A DNA stretch of 64,000 bases from Agromyces flavus (GTDB lineage: Bacteria > Actinomycetota > Actinomycetes > Actinomycetales > Microbacteriaceae), in the NCBI RefSeq assembly GCF_900104685.1, contig NZ_LT629755.1, positions 1,364,001 through 1,428,000 of the forward strand, in the 5' to 3' direction. The notes under the pieces were generated by a model, which worked only from the letters and a program-made list of their open reading frames with translations, was not told where the DNA came from and did no database searches. Below, piece after piece: positions 26,476 through 35,472 of the stretch (position 1 is its first letter; each line of letters begins with the position of its first letter). Both the position numbers and the translations under genes were made by a program.

Positions 26476-29400
26476 TCAGGTCAGGCAGTTGGGACCGAGC
26501 AGGCTCTTCAGCTCGCCGTAGAAGTCGGCGCTCACGGCGACGGGGTAGGGCAGCTCGAACACGCGAGCGGTTCGGCCCTTGGTGAGCTTGAGGCGCACCT
26601 CGGTGTCGCCCCGGTGCCGGATGAGCACGTCGCCGAGCGCCGTGATCGTGTCGGTCGTGGCGCGGACGTCGGGCAGCGAGATGACGACCGGGCCGTTCTC
26701 ATCGCCCTGCCCGACCTCGGGCTCGAAGACGCTGTAGGCGTGGAGGTTCATGCCGTCGTCGCGAAGGCTCACCCGGCCCCGCACGACCACGATGGAGTCG
26801 CCCTTCAGCGCCGGGGCGAACTCCTGGTAGGCCTTGCCCATGAACATCACGGTGATCTCGCCCGAGAAGTCCTCGACCTGGATCATGCCGTACTGGTTGC
26901 CGCTCTGGCGGGCGACGCGGTGCTGGACGCTCGTGACGAGGCCCGCGATGGTGACGGTGTCGCCGTCCTGCGTGGCATCCGACGACATGAGGTCGGTGAT
27001 CGTCGTCGACGCATGTTTCGCGAGGGTCGCCTCGAGGCCGGCGAGGGGGTGGTCGGAGACGTAGAGCCCGAGCATCTCGCGTTCGAACGCGAGCTTGTCG
27101 CGCTTGGCCCACTCGGGACGGTCGGGGACGGGCGACGGCGCGGCCTGCTTCTCGTGCTCCTCGAACAGGCTGTCGAAGTCGAAGCCGACGTCGCCGTTCT
27201 CCTCGGCGCGCTTCTCCTTGACGGCCGCCTCGACCGCGCCCTCGTGTATCTCGACGAGCGCACGGCGGGTGTGCCCCAGCGAGTCGAACGCCCCGGCCTT
27301 CACGAGCGACTCGACGGTGCGCTTGTTCGCCACCTGCGACGGCACCTTCTTGAGGAAGTCGTGGAACGACTCGAATCGGCCCTTCGCGTCGCGGGCCGCT
27401 CGGATCGCGTCGACCACGTTGAACCCGACGTTGCGCACCGCCCCGAGACCGAACCGGATGTCGTCGCCGACGGCGGCGAAGAACCCGATGGACTCGTTCA
27501 CGTCGGGCGGCAGCACCTTGATGCCCATGCGGCGGCACTCGTTGAGGTACAGCGCGAGCTTGTCGCGCGCGTCGCCGACGCTCGTCAGCAGCGCGGCCAT
27601 GTACTCGGCCGGGTAGTGCGCCTTGAGGTACGCCGTCCAGTAACTGAGCACGCCGTACGCGGCCGAGTGCGCCTTGTTGAACGCGTAGTCGGAGAAGGGC
27701 AGCAGGATGTCCCACAGCGTCTTCACCGCGGCGTCCGAGTAGCCATTGGCCTTCATGCCCCCGGAGAAGCCCTCGTACTGCTTGTCGAGCTCGGACTTCT
27801 TCTTCTTGCCCATCGCGCGGCGCAGGATGTCGGCCTGGCCGAGGCTGAAGCCGGCGACGCGCTGCGCGATCGCCATGACCTGCTCCTGGTAGATGATCAG
27901 GCCGTAGCTGGTGTCGAGGATGTCCTTCAGCGGTTCCTCGAGCTCGGGGTGGATGGGCGTGATCGGCTGCAGGCCGTTCTTGCGCAGCGCGTAGTTGATG
28001 TGCGAGTTCGCGCCCATGGGGCCGGGGCGGTACAGCGCGATGACGGCCGAGATGTCCTCGAAGTTGTCGGGCTTCATCTGGCGCAGGAGCGAGCGCATGG
28101 GCCCGCCGTCGAGCTGGAACACGCCGAGCGTGTCGCCGCGCGAGAGCAGCTCGTACGCCGCCGCGTCGTCGAGCGCCAGGTCTTCGAGCACGGGCCGGAA
28201 GCCGCGGTTCGCCTCGATGTTGTCGAGCGCGTCGTCGATGATGGTGAGGTTCCTGAGGCCCAGGAAGTCCATCTTGATCAGGCCGAGCGACTCGCACGCG
28301 GGGTAGTCGAACTGCGTGACGATCTGGCCGTCCTGTTCCCGCTTCATGATCGGGATGATGTCGACGAGCGGCTCGCTCGACATGATGACGCCGGCCGCGT
28401 GCACGCCCCACTGCCGCTTGAGGTTCTCGAGTCCGAGCGCCGTGTCGAACACCGTCTTCGCCTCGGCGTCGGTCTCGATGAGCGCACGGATGTCTCCGGC
28501 CTCCTTGAAGCGCGGATGGTCCTTGTCGAGGATGCCCGACAGGGGGATGTCCTTGCCCATGACCGCGGGCGGCATCGCCTTGGTGAGCTTCTCGCCCATG
28601 CCGAAGGGGAAGCCGAGCACGCGGCTGGAGTCCTTGAGCGCCTGCTTGGCCTTGATGGTGCCGTACGTCACGATCTGCGCGACGCGCTCGTCGCCGTACT
28701 TGTCGGTGACGTACTTGATGACCTCGCCGCGACGACGCTCGTCGAAGTCGACGTCGAAGTCGGGCATCGAGACGCGATCGGGGTTGAGGAAGCGCTCGAA
28801 GATCAGCCCGTGCTGCAGCGGGTCGAGATCGGTGATGCGCATGGCGTACGCCGCCATCGAGCCGGCGCCCGAACCGCGGCCGGGCCCGACGCGGATCCCG
28901 TTGCGCTTGGACCAGTTGATGAAGTCGGCGACCACGAGGAAGTAGCCGGGGAAGCCCATCTGGCTGATGACGTCGACCTCGTAGTCGGCCTGGCGGCGCA
29001 CCTCGTCGGGGATGCCGTTCGGGTACCGGACGTGCAGCCCGCGCTCGACCTCCTTCACGAACCAGCTCTGCTCGGTCTCACCGTCGGGCACGGGGAAGCG
29101 CGGCATGTAGTTCGCGCTCGTGTTGAACTGCACGTCGCACCGTTCGGCGATGAGCAGCGTGTTGTCGCAGGCGTCGGGGTGGTCGCGGAACAGATGCCGC
29201 ATCTCGTCGGCCGACTTGAGGTAGAACTCGTCGGCGTCGAACTTGAACCGGTTCGGGTCGTCGAGCGTCGAGCCGGACTGCACGCAGAGCAGGGCCGCGT
29301 GGCTCTTCGCGTCATGCGCGTGCGTGTAGTGGAGGTCGTTCGTGGCGACGAGCGGGAGGTCGAGCTGCTTCGCGAGTCGCAGCAGGTCGTCCATGATGCG

Positions 29401-29994
29401 CTTCTCGATGCCGAGTCCGTGGTCCATGATCTCGGCGAAGAAGTTCTCCTTGCCGAAGATGTCGCGGAACTCGGCCGCCGCCTGCACAGCCTCGTCGTAC
29501 TGCCCGAGCCGGAGGCGCGTCTGCACCTCGCCCGACGGGCAGCCCGTGGTCGCGATGAGCCCCTTCGAGTACGTCTGCAGGAGCTCGCGGTCCATGCGCG
29601 GCTTGAAGTAGTACCCCTCGATCGACGCGAGGCTCGACAGCCGGAACAGGTTGTGCATGCCCTCGGTCGTCTCGGAGAGCAGGGTCATGTGCGTGTAGGC
29701 GCCCGATCCGGAGACGTCGTCGCCACCGCCGTTGCCCCATCGCACGCGCGTCTTGTCGCTGCGGTGCGTGCCGGGCGTCAGGTAGGCCTCGGTGCCGATG
29801 ATCGGCTTCACGCCGGCATCCGTCGCCTGCTTCCAGAAGTCGTACGCGCCGAACACGTTGCCGTGGTCGGTCATGGCGACGGCCGGCATGCCCTCGGCCG
29901 CGGCTGCCTTCATCAGTTCGCCGACCCGGGCCGCGCCGTCGAGCATCGAGTACTCGGAATGCACGTGCAGGTGGACGAAGGAATCGGCGGCCAC
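26476..29994 (-). CDS. dnaE: DNA polymerase III alpha subunit
   Basis: Replicative DNA polymerase catalytic subunit. From the GTG at 29994 it has 1172 residues, the normal DnaE1 length. The N-terminus VAADSFVHLHVHSEYSMLDG opens the PHP domain; the polymerase core has the catalytic aspartates in PDFDVDFDERR (near 405-415) and GPGRGSGAGSM; the C-terminal part has the helix-hairpin-helix and an OB fold (TIAGLVTSVQHRVARQSGNQ). The start is chosen because GAGGAG precedes it. In-frame starts further up lack this and would extend into a repeat. The promoter is TACACT at 30031-30036. Confidence 0.97.
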   Translation of the reverse strand: MAADSFVHLHVHSEYSMLDGAARVGELMKAAAAEGMPAVAMTDHGNVFGAYDFWKQATDAGVKPIIGTEAYLTPGTHRSDKTRVRWGNGGGDDVSGSGAYTHMTLLSETTEGMHNLFRLSSLASIEGYYFKPRMDRELLQTYSKGLIATTGCPSGEVQTRLRLGQYDEAVQAAAEFRDIFGKENFFAEIMDHGLGIEKRIMDDLLRLAKQLDLPLVATNDLHYTHAHDAKSHAALLCVQSGSTLDDPNRFKFDADEFYLKSADEMRHLFRDHPDACDNTLLIAERCDVQFNTSANYMPRFPVPDGETEQSWFVKEVERGLHVRYPNGIPDEVRRQADYEVDVISQMGFPGYFLVVADFINWSKRNGIRVGPGRGSGAGSMAAYAMRITDLDPLQHGLIFERFLNPDRVSMPDFDVDFDERRRGEVIKYVTDKYGDERVAQIVTYGTIKAKQALKDSSRVLGFPFGMGEKLTKAMPPAVMGKDIPLSGILDKDHPRFKEAGDIRALIETDAEAKTVFDTALGLENLKRQWGVHAAGVIMSSEPLVDIIPIMKREQDGQIVTQFDYPACESLGLIKMDFLGLRNLTIIDDALDNIEANRGFRPVLEDLALDDAAAYELLSRGDTLGVFQLDGGPMRSLLRQMKPDNFEDISAVIALYRPGPMGANSHINYALRKNGLQPITPIHPELEEPLKDILDTSYGLIIYQEQVMAIAQRVAGFSLGQADILRRAMGKKKKSELDKQYEGFSGGMKANGYSDAAVKTLWDILLPFSDYAFNKAHSAAYGVLSYWTAYLKAHYPAEYMAALLTSVGDARDKLALYLNECRRMGIKVLPPDVNESIGFFAAVGDDIRFGLGAVRNVGFNVVDAIRAARDAKGRFESFHDFLKKVPSQVANKRTVESLVKAGAFDSLGHTRRALVEIHEGAVEAAVKEKRAEENGDVGFDFDSLFEEHEKQAAPSPVPDRPEWAKRDKLAFEREMLGLYVSDHPLAGLEATLAKHASTTITDLMSSDATQDGDTVTIAGLVTSVQHRVARQSGNQYGMIQVEDFSGEITVMFMGKAYQEFAPALKGDSIVVVRGRVSLRDDGMNLHAYSVFEPEVGQGDENGPVVISLPDVRATTDTITALGDVLIRHRGDTEVRLKLTKGRTARVFELPYPVAVSADFYGELKSLLGPNCLT

Positions 29995-30030
29995 GGAACT
30001 CCTCATCGGATGGTGCTTCGGGGTGCTCAC

Positions 30031-30036
30031 AGTGTA
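30031..30036 (-). promoter_or_regulatory. -10 box of dnaE
   Basis: TACACT on the minus strand, with a predicted start near 30024 and a leader of about 29 bases containing GAGGAG. Confidence 0.5.
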
Positions 30037-30088
30037 TTCCGGGCCGCCGACTCGACCCCTGCCCGACGCGCGACTCCCCCAGCGGCGA

Positions 30089-30177
30089 TGGATGTCTCGT
30101 TCCGCGTCGCAGGCATCGGGCCTGGCGGGAGGCCGCAGGAGGCGGCCTCGGGACTGCGGCGCGGAACGAGACATCCA
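30089..30177. repeat. large imperfect palindrome between rluD and dnaE
   Basis: Arms of 24 bases (30089-30112 and 30154-30177) starting with TGGATGTCTCGTTCCGCG match with a single mismatch, around a 41-base GC-rich loop. This is far longer than a normal terminator. It lies 20 bases after the end of the pseudouridine synthase gene and about 53 bases before the dnaE -10. It may be a dispersed REP- or MITE-like repeat, or a strong terminator insulating dnaE. Confidence 0.8.
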
Positions 30178-30196
30178 CCGCCGCGCCCCGAGAGAA

Positions 30197-31117
30197 CTAG
30201 TCGCCGCGGAGGACGTCCAGCGCGTGCTGCAGGTCGGCCGGGTAGTCCGACTCGTACGTCGTCCATTCCCCCGTGCCCGGGTGCACGAACGACAGCTCCT
30301 TCGCGTGCAACCACTGCCGCGCCAGCCCGAGCCGGGCACTCAGCGTCGGATCGGCGCCGTACATGGCGTCGCCGGCGCACGGATGCCGCTGCGCCGCCAT
30401 GTGCACGCGGATCTGGTGCGTGCGTCCCGTCTCGAGGTGCACCTCGAGCAGCGAGGCGTATGGGAACGCCTCGATGGTCTCGTAGTGCGTCACGGCGTGC
30501 TTGCCGTCGGAGGTGACGGCGAACTTCCACTCGGATCGCGGGTGACGCCCGACGGGTGCGTCGATGGTCCCCGCGAGCGGATCGGGCAGGCCCTGCACGA
30601 CGGTGTGGTAGATCTTCTCGACCTCGCGGTCGTGGAACTTGCGCTTGAGGTCGGTGTACGCGCGCTCGGACTTCGCCACGACCATGAGCCCGCTCGTGCC
30701 CTGGTCGAGCCGGTGCACGACGCCCTGGCGTTCGGGTGCCCCCGAGGTCGAGATGCGGTAGCCGGCCGCGGCCAGCGCGCCGACGACGGTCGGTCCCTCC
30801 CAGCCGAGCGACGGGTGCGCGGCGACGCCCGCGGGCTTGTCGACCACGACGATGTCGTCGTCGTCGTGGATGATGCCGAGGTCGGGCACGGGGATGGCTT
30901 CGACCTCGAGCGTGCGCGGCGGCGCCCAGCTCACCTCGAGCCAGGCACCGGCACGCAGGCGGTCGGCCTTGTCGACGACCGCACCGTCGAGGAGCACCCC
31001 GCCTGCCGAGGCGACCTCGGCCGCCTGCGTGCGCGAGAAGCCGAGCAGCTTCGCGAGGCCCGCGTCGACCCGCGACCCTTCGAGCCCGTCGGGCACGGGC
31101 AGTGCGCGATGCTCCAC
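30197..31117 (-). CDS. rluD: RluA/RluD-family 23S rRNA pseudouridine synthase
   Basis: Isomerises uridines in 23S rRNA. The 306 residues have an N-terminal S4 domain (about 15-75, with [18 protein letters not shown]) and the catalytic domain with [12 protein letters not shown] and HRLDQGTSG, where D138 is the catalytic aspartate, followed by [13 protein letters not shown]. It follows lspA with two bases between (GTG start), a widespread lspA-rluD pairing. Which uridines it modifies is inferred from the family. Confidence 0.92.
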   Translation of the reverse strand: MEHRALPVPDGLEGSRVDAGLAKLLGFSRTQAAEVASAGGVLLDGAVVDKADRLRAGAWLEVSWAPPRTLEVEAIPVPDLGIIHDDDDIVVVDKPAGVAAHPSLGWEGPTVVGALAAAGYRISTSGAPERQGVVHRLDQGTSGLMVVAKSERAYTDLKRKFHDREVEKIYHTVVQGLPDPLAGTIDAPVGRHPRSEWKFAVTSDGKHAVTHYETIEAFPYASLLEVHLETGRTHQIRVHMAAQRHPCAGDAMYGADPTLSARLGLARQWLHAKELSFVHPGTGEWTTYESDYPADLQHALDVLRGD

Positions 31118-31119
31118 CT

Positions 31120-31728
31120 CTAGGACTCGCGCGCGAGGGCGGCGGGCGTGCCGCCGCGGGCCTCGTGCCGCGGCTCGTCACCCTGGTCGGCCGCCTCGGG
31201 CGACTTCTCGCTGCGCGACGGCCGCGACCCGTCGAGCCCGACGCCGCGGATCGTGAGGATCATGAAGAGCACCATGCTCGACACGATCGCGATGTCGGCC
31301 ACGTTGTAGATGGCCGGCAGCATCCACGGCGTCGAGATGAAGTCGATGACGTGCCCGATGCCGAAGCCCGGCTCGCGGAACAGGCGGTCGGTCAGGTTGC
31401 CGAGCACGCCGCCGAGCAGGAGGCCGAAGACGAGCGCCCAGGCGATCGACCGGATGCGGCGGGCGAACCACACGATGAACGTGATGACGCCCGCGGCGAG
31501 GATCGTGAAGATCCAGGTCATGCCGCTCGCGATGGAGAAGGCCGCCCCGGGATTCCGCACGAACTGCCACTGCAGCACGGTGCCGAGCACCGGGACGACC
31601 TCGCCCTCGGCGAGCGTGGTGACGACGAAGAACTTGCTCAGCTGGTCGACGCCGTAGACCGTGATCGCGACGCCGACCAGGATGAGCAGCGCGGTGGTGC
31701 CGACCCTCGCCGCGCGCTCAGCCGGCAA
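31120..31728 (-). CDS. lspA: lipoprotein signal peptidase (signal peptidase II)
   Basis: Aspartic membrane protease that cuts signal peptides of diacylated prolipoproteins. It has four membrane helices, [24 protein letters not shown] (Asp129) and YNVADIAI (Asp145), the two catalytic aspartates. The 202-residue length includes a hydrophilic tail of about 40 residues (from about 162) that is not part of the enzyme core. The likely start is the TTG at 31728, overlapping the divIVA stop by 11 bases; no better start is visible. The ABC binding lipoprotein in this window is one likely substrate. Confidence 0.93.
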   Translation of the reverse strand: MPAERAARVGTTALLILVGVAITVYGVDQLSKFFVVTTLAEGEVVPVLGTVLQWQFVRNPGAAFSIASGMTWIFTILAAGVITFIVWFARRIRSIAWALVFGLLLGGVLGNLTDRLFREPGFGIGHVIDFISTPWMLPAIYNVADIAIVSSMVLFMILTIRGVGLDGSRPSRSEKSPEAADQGDEPRHEARGGTPAALARES

Positions 31729-32404
31729 AGCCCTGGAAGGTCGGGGCGGGCTGCTCGTTGCTCACGCCCTGCGCACCGACCGGCGCCGAGAAGCCCGCGC
31801 CGCCGGAGACCTGCACCGGCTGGGCGGTGTCGAGCTCGCGGAGCTGGCCCTCGATGTAGCTCTTCAGCTTCTGGCGGTACTCGCGCTCGAAGATGCGGAG
31901 CTCGTCGACGCGCTTCTCGAGCGCGACGCGCTCCTGGTCGAGGATGCCCATCTGGGCGCGCTGCTTGGCCTCGGCCTCGGCCACGATGCGGGCCGCGGTC
32001 GCGTGGCCCTCGGCGATCAGCGCGTCGCGCTTCTCGACGCCCTCGCGGACGTGCTCCTCGTGGAGGCGGCGGGCGAGCTGCAGCAGGTTGGTGGTGCTGG
32101 TCTGCTCGTCGATCTCGGACTGCGGCGTGGCGGTCGGAGTCGGCACCGCGACCGTGGGCGGTGCGGCGGCGGGCTCGGCGTAGACGGGCGCCTGGGCGGC
32201 TGCGGACGCGGATCCGCCGCCCTCGCCGGCGCGTGCCTCGGCCGCGGCGAGGCGCTGGCGCAGCTCCTCGTTCTCCTGGTTGAGCCGGCGAAGCTCGACG
32301 ACCACCTCGTCGAGGAAGTCATCGACCTCGTCCTGGTCGTAGCCCTCCCGGAACTTCGTCGCCTGGAAGCGCTTGTTGACCACATCTTCCGGAGTTAGCG
32401 CCAT
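31718..32404 (-). CDS. divIVA: DivIVA/Wag31 polar growth scaffold
   Basis: Coiled-coil protein that marks cell poles and septa and directs polar cell-wall growth in actinobacteria. From ATG 32404 it has 228 residues. The N-terminal lipid-binding motif LTPEDVVNKRFQATKFREGY and first coiled coil (about 25-60) are followed by a proline/alanine-rich linker (about 62-100) and a second long coiled coil (about 105-200). It lies downstream of sepF-yggT as in other actinobacteria. GGGAAG precedes the ATG. Confidence 0.95.
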   Translation of the reverse strand: MALTPEDVVNKRFQATKFREGYDQDEVDDFLDEVVVELRRLNQENEELRQRLAAAEARAGEGGGSASAAAQAPVYAEPAAAPPTVAVPTPTATPQSEIDEQTSTTNLLQLARRLHEEHVREGVEKRDALIAEGHATAARIVAEAEAKQRAQMGILDQERVALEKRVDELRIFEREYRQKLKSYIEGQLRELDTAQPVQVSGGAGFSAPVGAQGVSNEQPAPTFQGFAG

Positions 32405-32520
32405 GGCTTCCCATCCCTTGAATCTGTCGAACGGTTCGATCACGTTCTGCTAACGGTAGCAAAGAGAACCTCGGGGATGCAGAGCGGCGACGTACGGCGC
32501 GCCACCCCGCGTCATCCGGG

Positions 32521-32838
32521 TCAGGCCGTCGCAGCGGATGCCGCGGCGAGCCAGGACACGACCGTCATCGCGATGATCACCACGAGCATCGCGATGCTCC
32601 AGCCGAGGTCGAGCGCGACCTGCCCGAGGCGGATCGGCGGCACGAGGCGCCGGAAGAATCGCACGAGCGGATCGGTGACCGTGTACACGCCCTCCACGAG
32701 CACGAGCACGAATCCACGCGGGCGCCACGACCGGTTGAAGGTGCGGACGAGGTCCAGGACGAACCTCGCCCACATGATGAAGAAATAGATGAGGAGGAGG
32801 GTGTAGAGGAGGTTCCAGACGACGGAGAGGGCGCTCAC
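32521..32838 (-). CDS. YggT-family membrane protein
   Basis: Small membrane protein (105 residues) with two YggT-type hydrophobic regions (about 5-25 and 76-98) joined by a basic loop with TDPLVRFFRRLVPPIRLGQVALDLG. Found beside sepF in almost all actinobacterial dcw clusters; its role in division or osmotic tolerance is not settled. A TAGACT box seven bases before the GTG, overlapping the sepF stop, suggests it has its own leaderless promoter as well as read-through from above. Confidence 0.9.
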   Translation of the reverse strand: MSALSVVWNLLYTLLLIYFFIMWARFVLDLVRTFNRSWRPRGFVLVLVEGVYTVTDPLVRFFRRLVPPIRLGQVALDLGWSIAMLVVIIAMTVVSWLAAASAATA

Positions 32839-32845
32839 GACGGGG

Positions 32846-32851
32846 AGTCTA
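32846..32851 (-). promoter_or_regulatory. -10 box of yggT overlapping the sepF stop
   Basis: TAGACT on the minus strand whose TAG is the stop codon of sepF. CCCCGTC (seven bases) and the GTG of yggT follow. Confidence 0.45.
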
Positions 32852-33331
32852 CGCGTGCGTGAAGAACGACGCGTCCACGTCGCCTTCCGCTTCGCCGGCC
32901 TCTCCGGAGACCACGACGTGCGCCGGGGAGAGCAGGAAGACCTTGCTCGTCACGCGCTCGATCTTGCCGTACAGGCCCTGCGAGAGGCCGCTCGCGAAGT
33001 CGATGAGCCGGCGAGCGTCGGCGTCGGACATCTGCGAGAGGTTGATGATCACCGGCACGCCCTCGCGGAACGACTCTGCGATCATCTGGGCGTCTCGGTA
33101 CTGGCGCGGGTGCACCGTGAGGATCTCGTTCATCTCCGCCTGCGGTGGTGTCGTCGGTTGCACGTGGTGCTTTCGGAGGGGGGTCACGGCCGCTCCGCCC
33201 TTGGCCGCGGTCGGTGCGGGCGCCGCGTGCACGATCGGTGCCGGTGCGGCCGCCGGGGGCGGCGTCTCGGCCTCGAGCTCCTCGTCGGCGAGTCCGAGGT
33301 AGACCATGGTCTTCTTGAGCGGGTTGGACAT
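32849..33331 (-). CDS. sepF: cell division protein SepF
   Basis: Membrane-binding partner of FtsZ that tethers and bundles the Z-ring in bacteria without FtsA. The 160 residues have a short N-terminal amphipathic segment ([18 protein letters not shown]), a proline/alanine linker (about 24-62) and the core domain (about 68-150) with [20 protein letters not shown] and [16 protein letters not shown] precedes the ATG. Its binding partner is probably the C-terminal tail of FtsZ, encoded just upstream. Confidence 0.94.
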   Translation of the reverse strand: MSNPLKKTMVYLGLADEELEAETPPPAAAPAPIVHAAPAPTAAKGGAAVTPLRKHHVQPTTPPQAEMNEILTVHPRQYRDAQMIAESFREGVPVIINLSQMSDADARRLIDFASGLSQGLYGKIERVTSKVFLLSPAHVVVSGEAGEAEGDVDASFFTHA

Positions 33332-33364
33332 CGCTGCCTCCGTCAGTCGTTCGTGGTTTCGAGG

Positions 33365-34036
33365 CTAGCCCGGGGCCGGTCGATTCCCCGTGATTGCCGT
33401 TCCGATCCGCAGGTGTGTCGCACCCTCCAAGATCGCGTCGCGATAGTCGTGCGACATCCCCATGGACAGCGCGGTGGCCTCGGGCGCGAGCGGCCTGATG
33501 CGATCCGAGAGCCCGCGCACGCGCGCGAAGGCCGCTCGCGCGTCCTCGTCGAGCGGAGCCACGGCCATGAGGCCGAGCAGGCGGAGCCCCGGCGTGCGGA
33601 GCACGTGCTCGACGAGGTCCTCGAGGCCCTCGGGATCGACGCCGCCACGCCCCGGATCGTCGGTGAGGTTGACCTGCACGAAGCAGTCGACGGATGCCTC
33701 GTCGGAGCGCAGCGCGTCGACGAGCGAGGTCCGGTCGACGGAGTGGATCACCGAGGCGTAGGCGCGGACCTGCCGCGCCTTCTTGCCCTGCAGCTGTCCG
33801 ACGAAGTGCCAGTCCAACCCGAGGTCGGCCAGCTCCCGCGCCTTCGCCTGCGCCTCCTGGTGCCGGTTCTCGCCGATGTCGCGCACGCCGAGGGAGGCGA
33901 GTTCGCGGATGAGCGAGACGGGCTGGAACTTCGTGACCACGACGGTCGTGATGTCGTGGGCGTCGCGTCCGGCCGCGTCCGCGGCATCCGCGATGCGTTC
34001 TCGGACCGCCGAAAGCCGGGCGGCGAGCTCGCTCAC
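33365..34036 (-). CDS. yggS: YggS-family pyridoxal-phosphate homeostasis protein
   Basis: Pyridoxal-5'-phosphate-binding protein that controls vitamin B6 balance. From GTG 34036 it has 223 residues; the cofactor lysine is in VVVTKFQP (K36), followed by IGENRHQEAQAK, WHFVGQLQGKKARQV and LSMGMSHDYRDAI. It lies between ftsZ and sepF with 32 bases to ftsZ. The YfiH/PgeF gene that stands between ftsZ and yggS in M. tuberculosis is absent here. Confidence 0.93.
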   Translation of the reverse strand: MSELAARLSAVRERIADAADAAGRDAHDITTVVVTKFQPVSLIRELASLGVRDIGENRHQEAQAKARELADLGLDWHFVGQLQGKKARQVRAYASVIHSVDRTSLVDALRSDEASVDCFVQVNLTDDPGRGGVDPEGLEDLVEHVLRTPGLRLLGLMAVAPLDEDARAAFARVRGLSDRIRPLAPEATALSMGMSHDYRDAILEGATHLRIGTAITGNRPAPG

Positions 34037-34068
34037 GCGGCTCGCCCCCCGGCCGGCGTCCTCGCGCC

Positions 34069-35277
34069 TCACTTGAGGAAGTCGGGGATGTCGAGGTCGT
34101 CGGAGTCGTCGCCGAACGCGGGATCGGTCACGATCTGGTCGGCCGAGCTGCTCGTGGCCTCGCCCCAGTTGGCCGTCTCGACGAGCTCCTCGATGTCGAT
34201 CTCGGCGAGGGGCTCGGCGGCGGCGTCGCTGCCGAACGCGCCTCCGACGCCCGCGCCCCCGGCGACGCCCGCCCCGACGGTCGCGGGGACGACCGTGGGC
34301 CGCTTGACCTCGACGGGCTTCGGCATCGGGTCGCCGCCGTCGAACCCGGCGGCGATCACGGTGACGCGCACCTCGTCGCCGAGCGTGTCGTCGATGACGG
34401 CGCCGAAGATGATGTTCGCCTCGGGGTGCACCGCCTCCTGCACGAGCCTCGCGGCGTCGTTGATCTCGAAGATGCCGAGGTTCGACCCGCCCTGGATCGA
34501 GAGGAGCACGCCGTGCGCGCCGTCGATGGATGCCTCGAGCAGCGGACTCGCGACGGCGAGCTCGGCCGCCTTGATCGCGCGGTCGGCGCCGCGCGACGAG
34601 CCGATGCCCATGAGTGCGGAGCCCGCGCCCTGCATGACCGACTTGACGTCGGCGAAGTCGAGGTTGATCAGGCCCGGCGTGGTGATGAGGTCGGTGATGC
34701 CCTGGACACCGGCGAGGAGCACCTGGTCGGCCGTCGCGAAGGCCTCGAGCATCGAGATGCCGCGGTCGCTGATCTCGAGCAGGCGGTCGTTGGGCACGAC
34801 GATGAGAGTGTCGACCTCTTCCTTCAGCCGCGCGACGCCCTGCTCGGCCTGCGTCTGGCGGCGCTTGCCCTCGAAGCTGAACGGCTTCGTCACGACGCCG
34901 ATCGTGAGCGCTCCGATCGACTTGGCGATGCGCGCGACGACGGGCGCGCCGCCCGTGCCGGTGCCGCCGCCCTCGCCGGCCGTGACGAAGACCATGTCGG
35001 CGCCCGCGAGCGCCTCCTCGATCTCCTCGGCGTGATCCTCGGCCGCGCGACGACCGACCTCGGGGTCGGCGCCGGCGCCGAGGCCTCGCGTGAGGTCGCG
35101 GCCGACGTCGAGCTTGACGTCGGCGTCCGACATCAGCAGCGCCTGGGCATCGGTGTTGATCGCGATGAACTCGACCCCGCGCAGGCCGAGCTCGATCATG
35201 CGATTGACGGCGTTGACGCCGCCGCCGCCGATACCGACCACCTTGATGACGGCGAGGTAGTTCTGGTTTGTCGACAT
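34069..35277 (-). CDS. ftsZ: cell division GTPase FtsZ
   Basis: Tubulin-like GTPase that forms the Z-ring. The 402-residue protein has the N-terminal nucleotide domain with [13 protein letters not shown] and the tubulin signature GGGTGTG (103-109), the T7 loop with [11 protein letters not shown], and the C-terminal domain. A variable linker (about 315-390) ends in the conserved tail [10 protein letters not shown], which binds SepF and FtsW in related bacteria. It is preceded by a 195-base region containing an AT-rich island, the likely site of an extra promoter. Confidence 0.98.
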   Translation of the reverse strand: MSTNQNYLAVIKVVGIGGGGVNAVNRMIELGLRGVEFIAINTDAQALLMSDADVKLDVGRDLTRGLGAGADPEVGRRAAEDHAEEIEEALAGADMVFVTAGEGGGTGTGGAPVVARIAKSIGALTIGVVTKPFSFEGKRRQTQAEQGVARLKEEVDTLIVVPNDRLLEISDRGISMLEAFATADQVLLAGVQGITDLITTPGLINLDFADVKSVMQGAGSALMGIGSSRGADRAIKAAELAVASPLLEASIDGAHGVLLSIQGGSNLGIFEINDAARLVQEAVHPEANIIFGAVIDDTLGDEVRVTVIAAGFDGGDPMPKPVEVKRPTVVPATVGAGVAGGAGVGGAFGSDAAAEPLAEIDIEELVETANWGEATSSSADQIVTDPAFGDDSDDLDIPDFLK

Positions 35278-35289
35278 GTCCGGCCCTCT

Positions 35290-35360
35290 CTGCGAACTCT
35301 GAACCTTGAACCTCTACTCGAAGGTTAAAGTTTTGCCGAGTATGCAATTCCTGAGTTCGA
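35290..35360 (-). promoter_or_regulatory. AT-rich island upstream of ftsZ, candidate promoter
   Basis: The least GC-rich stretch I noticed in the window. On the minus strand it contains TTGCAT (35347-35342), TAACCT (35327-35322) and the direct repeat AGGTTCA-AGGTTCA before the ftsZ ribosome site. The distance between TTGCAT and TAACCT is only 14 bases, so the exact promoter is unsure. CGAACTC/GAGTTCG arms at 35293-35299 and 35353-35359 enclose it. Confidence 0.45.
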
Positions 35361-35472
35361 AGGTAGGTGCCCCGTCCGAGGCATCCCGCAAGGCGCTCCC
35401 GCGTGTCGCGATCCGATGCGAGGGTCCGAGCCCGGTGGGGCCGGATGTCGCGACGGGCGACCGCGTCGGCGG

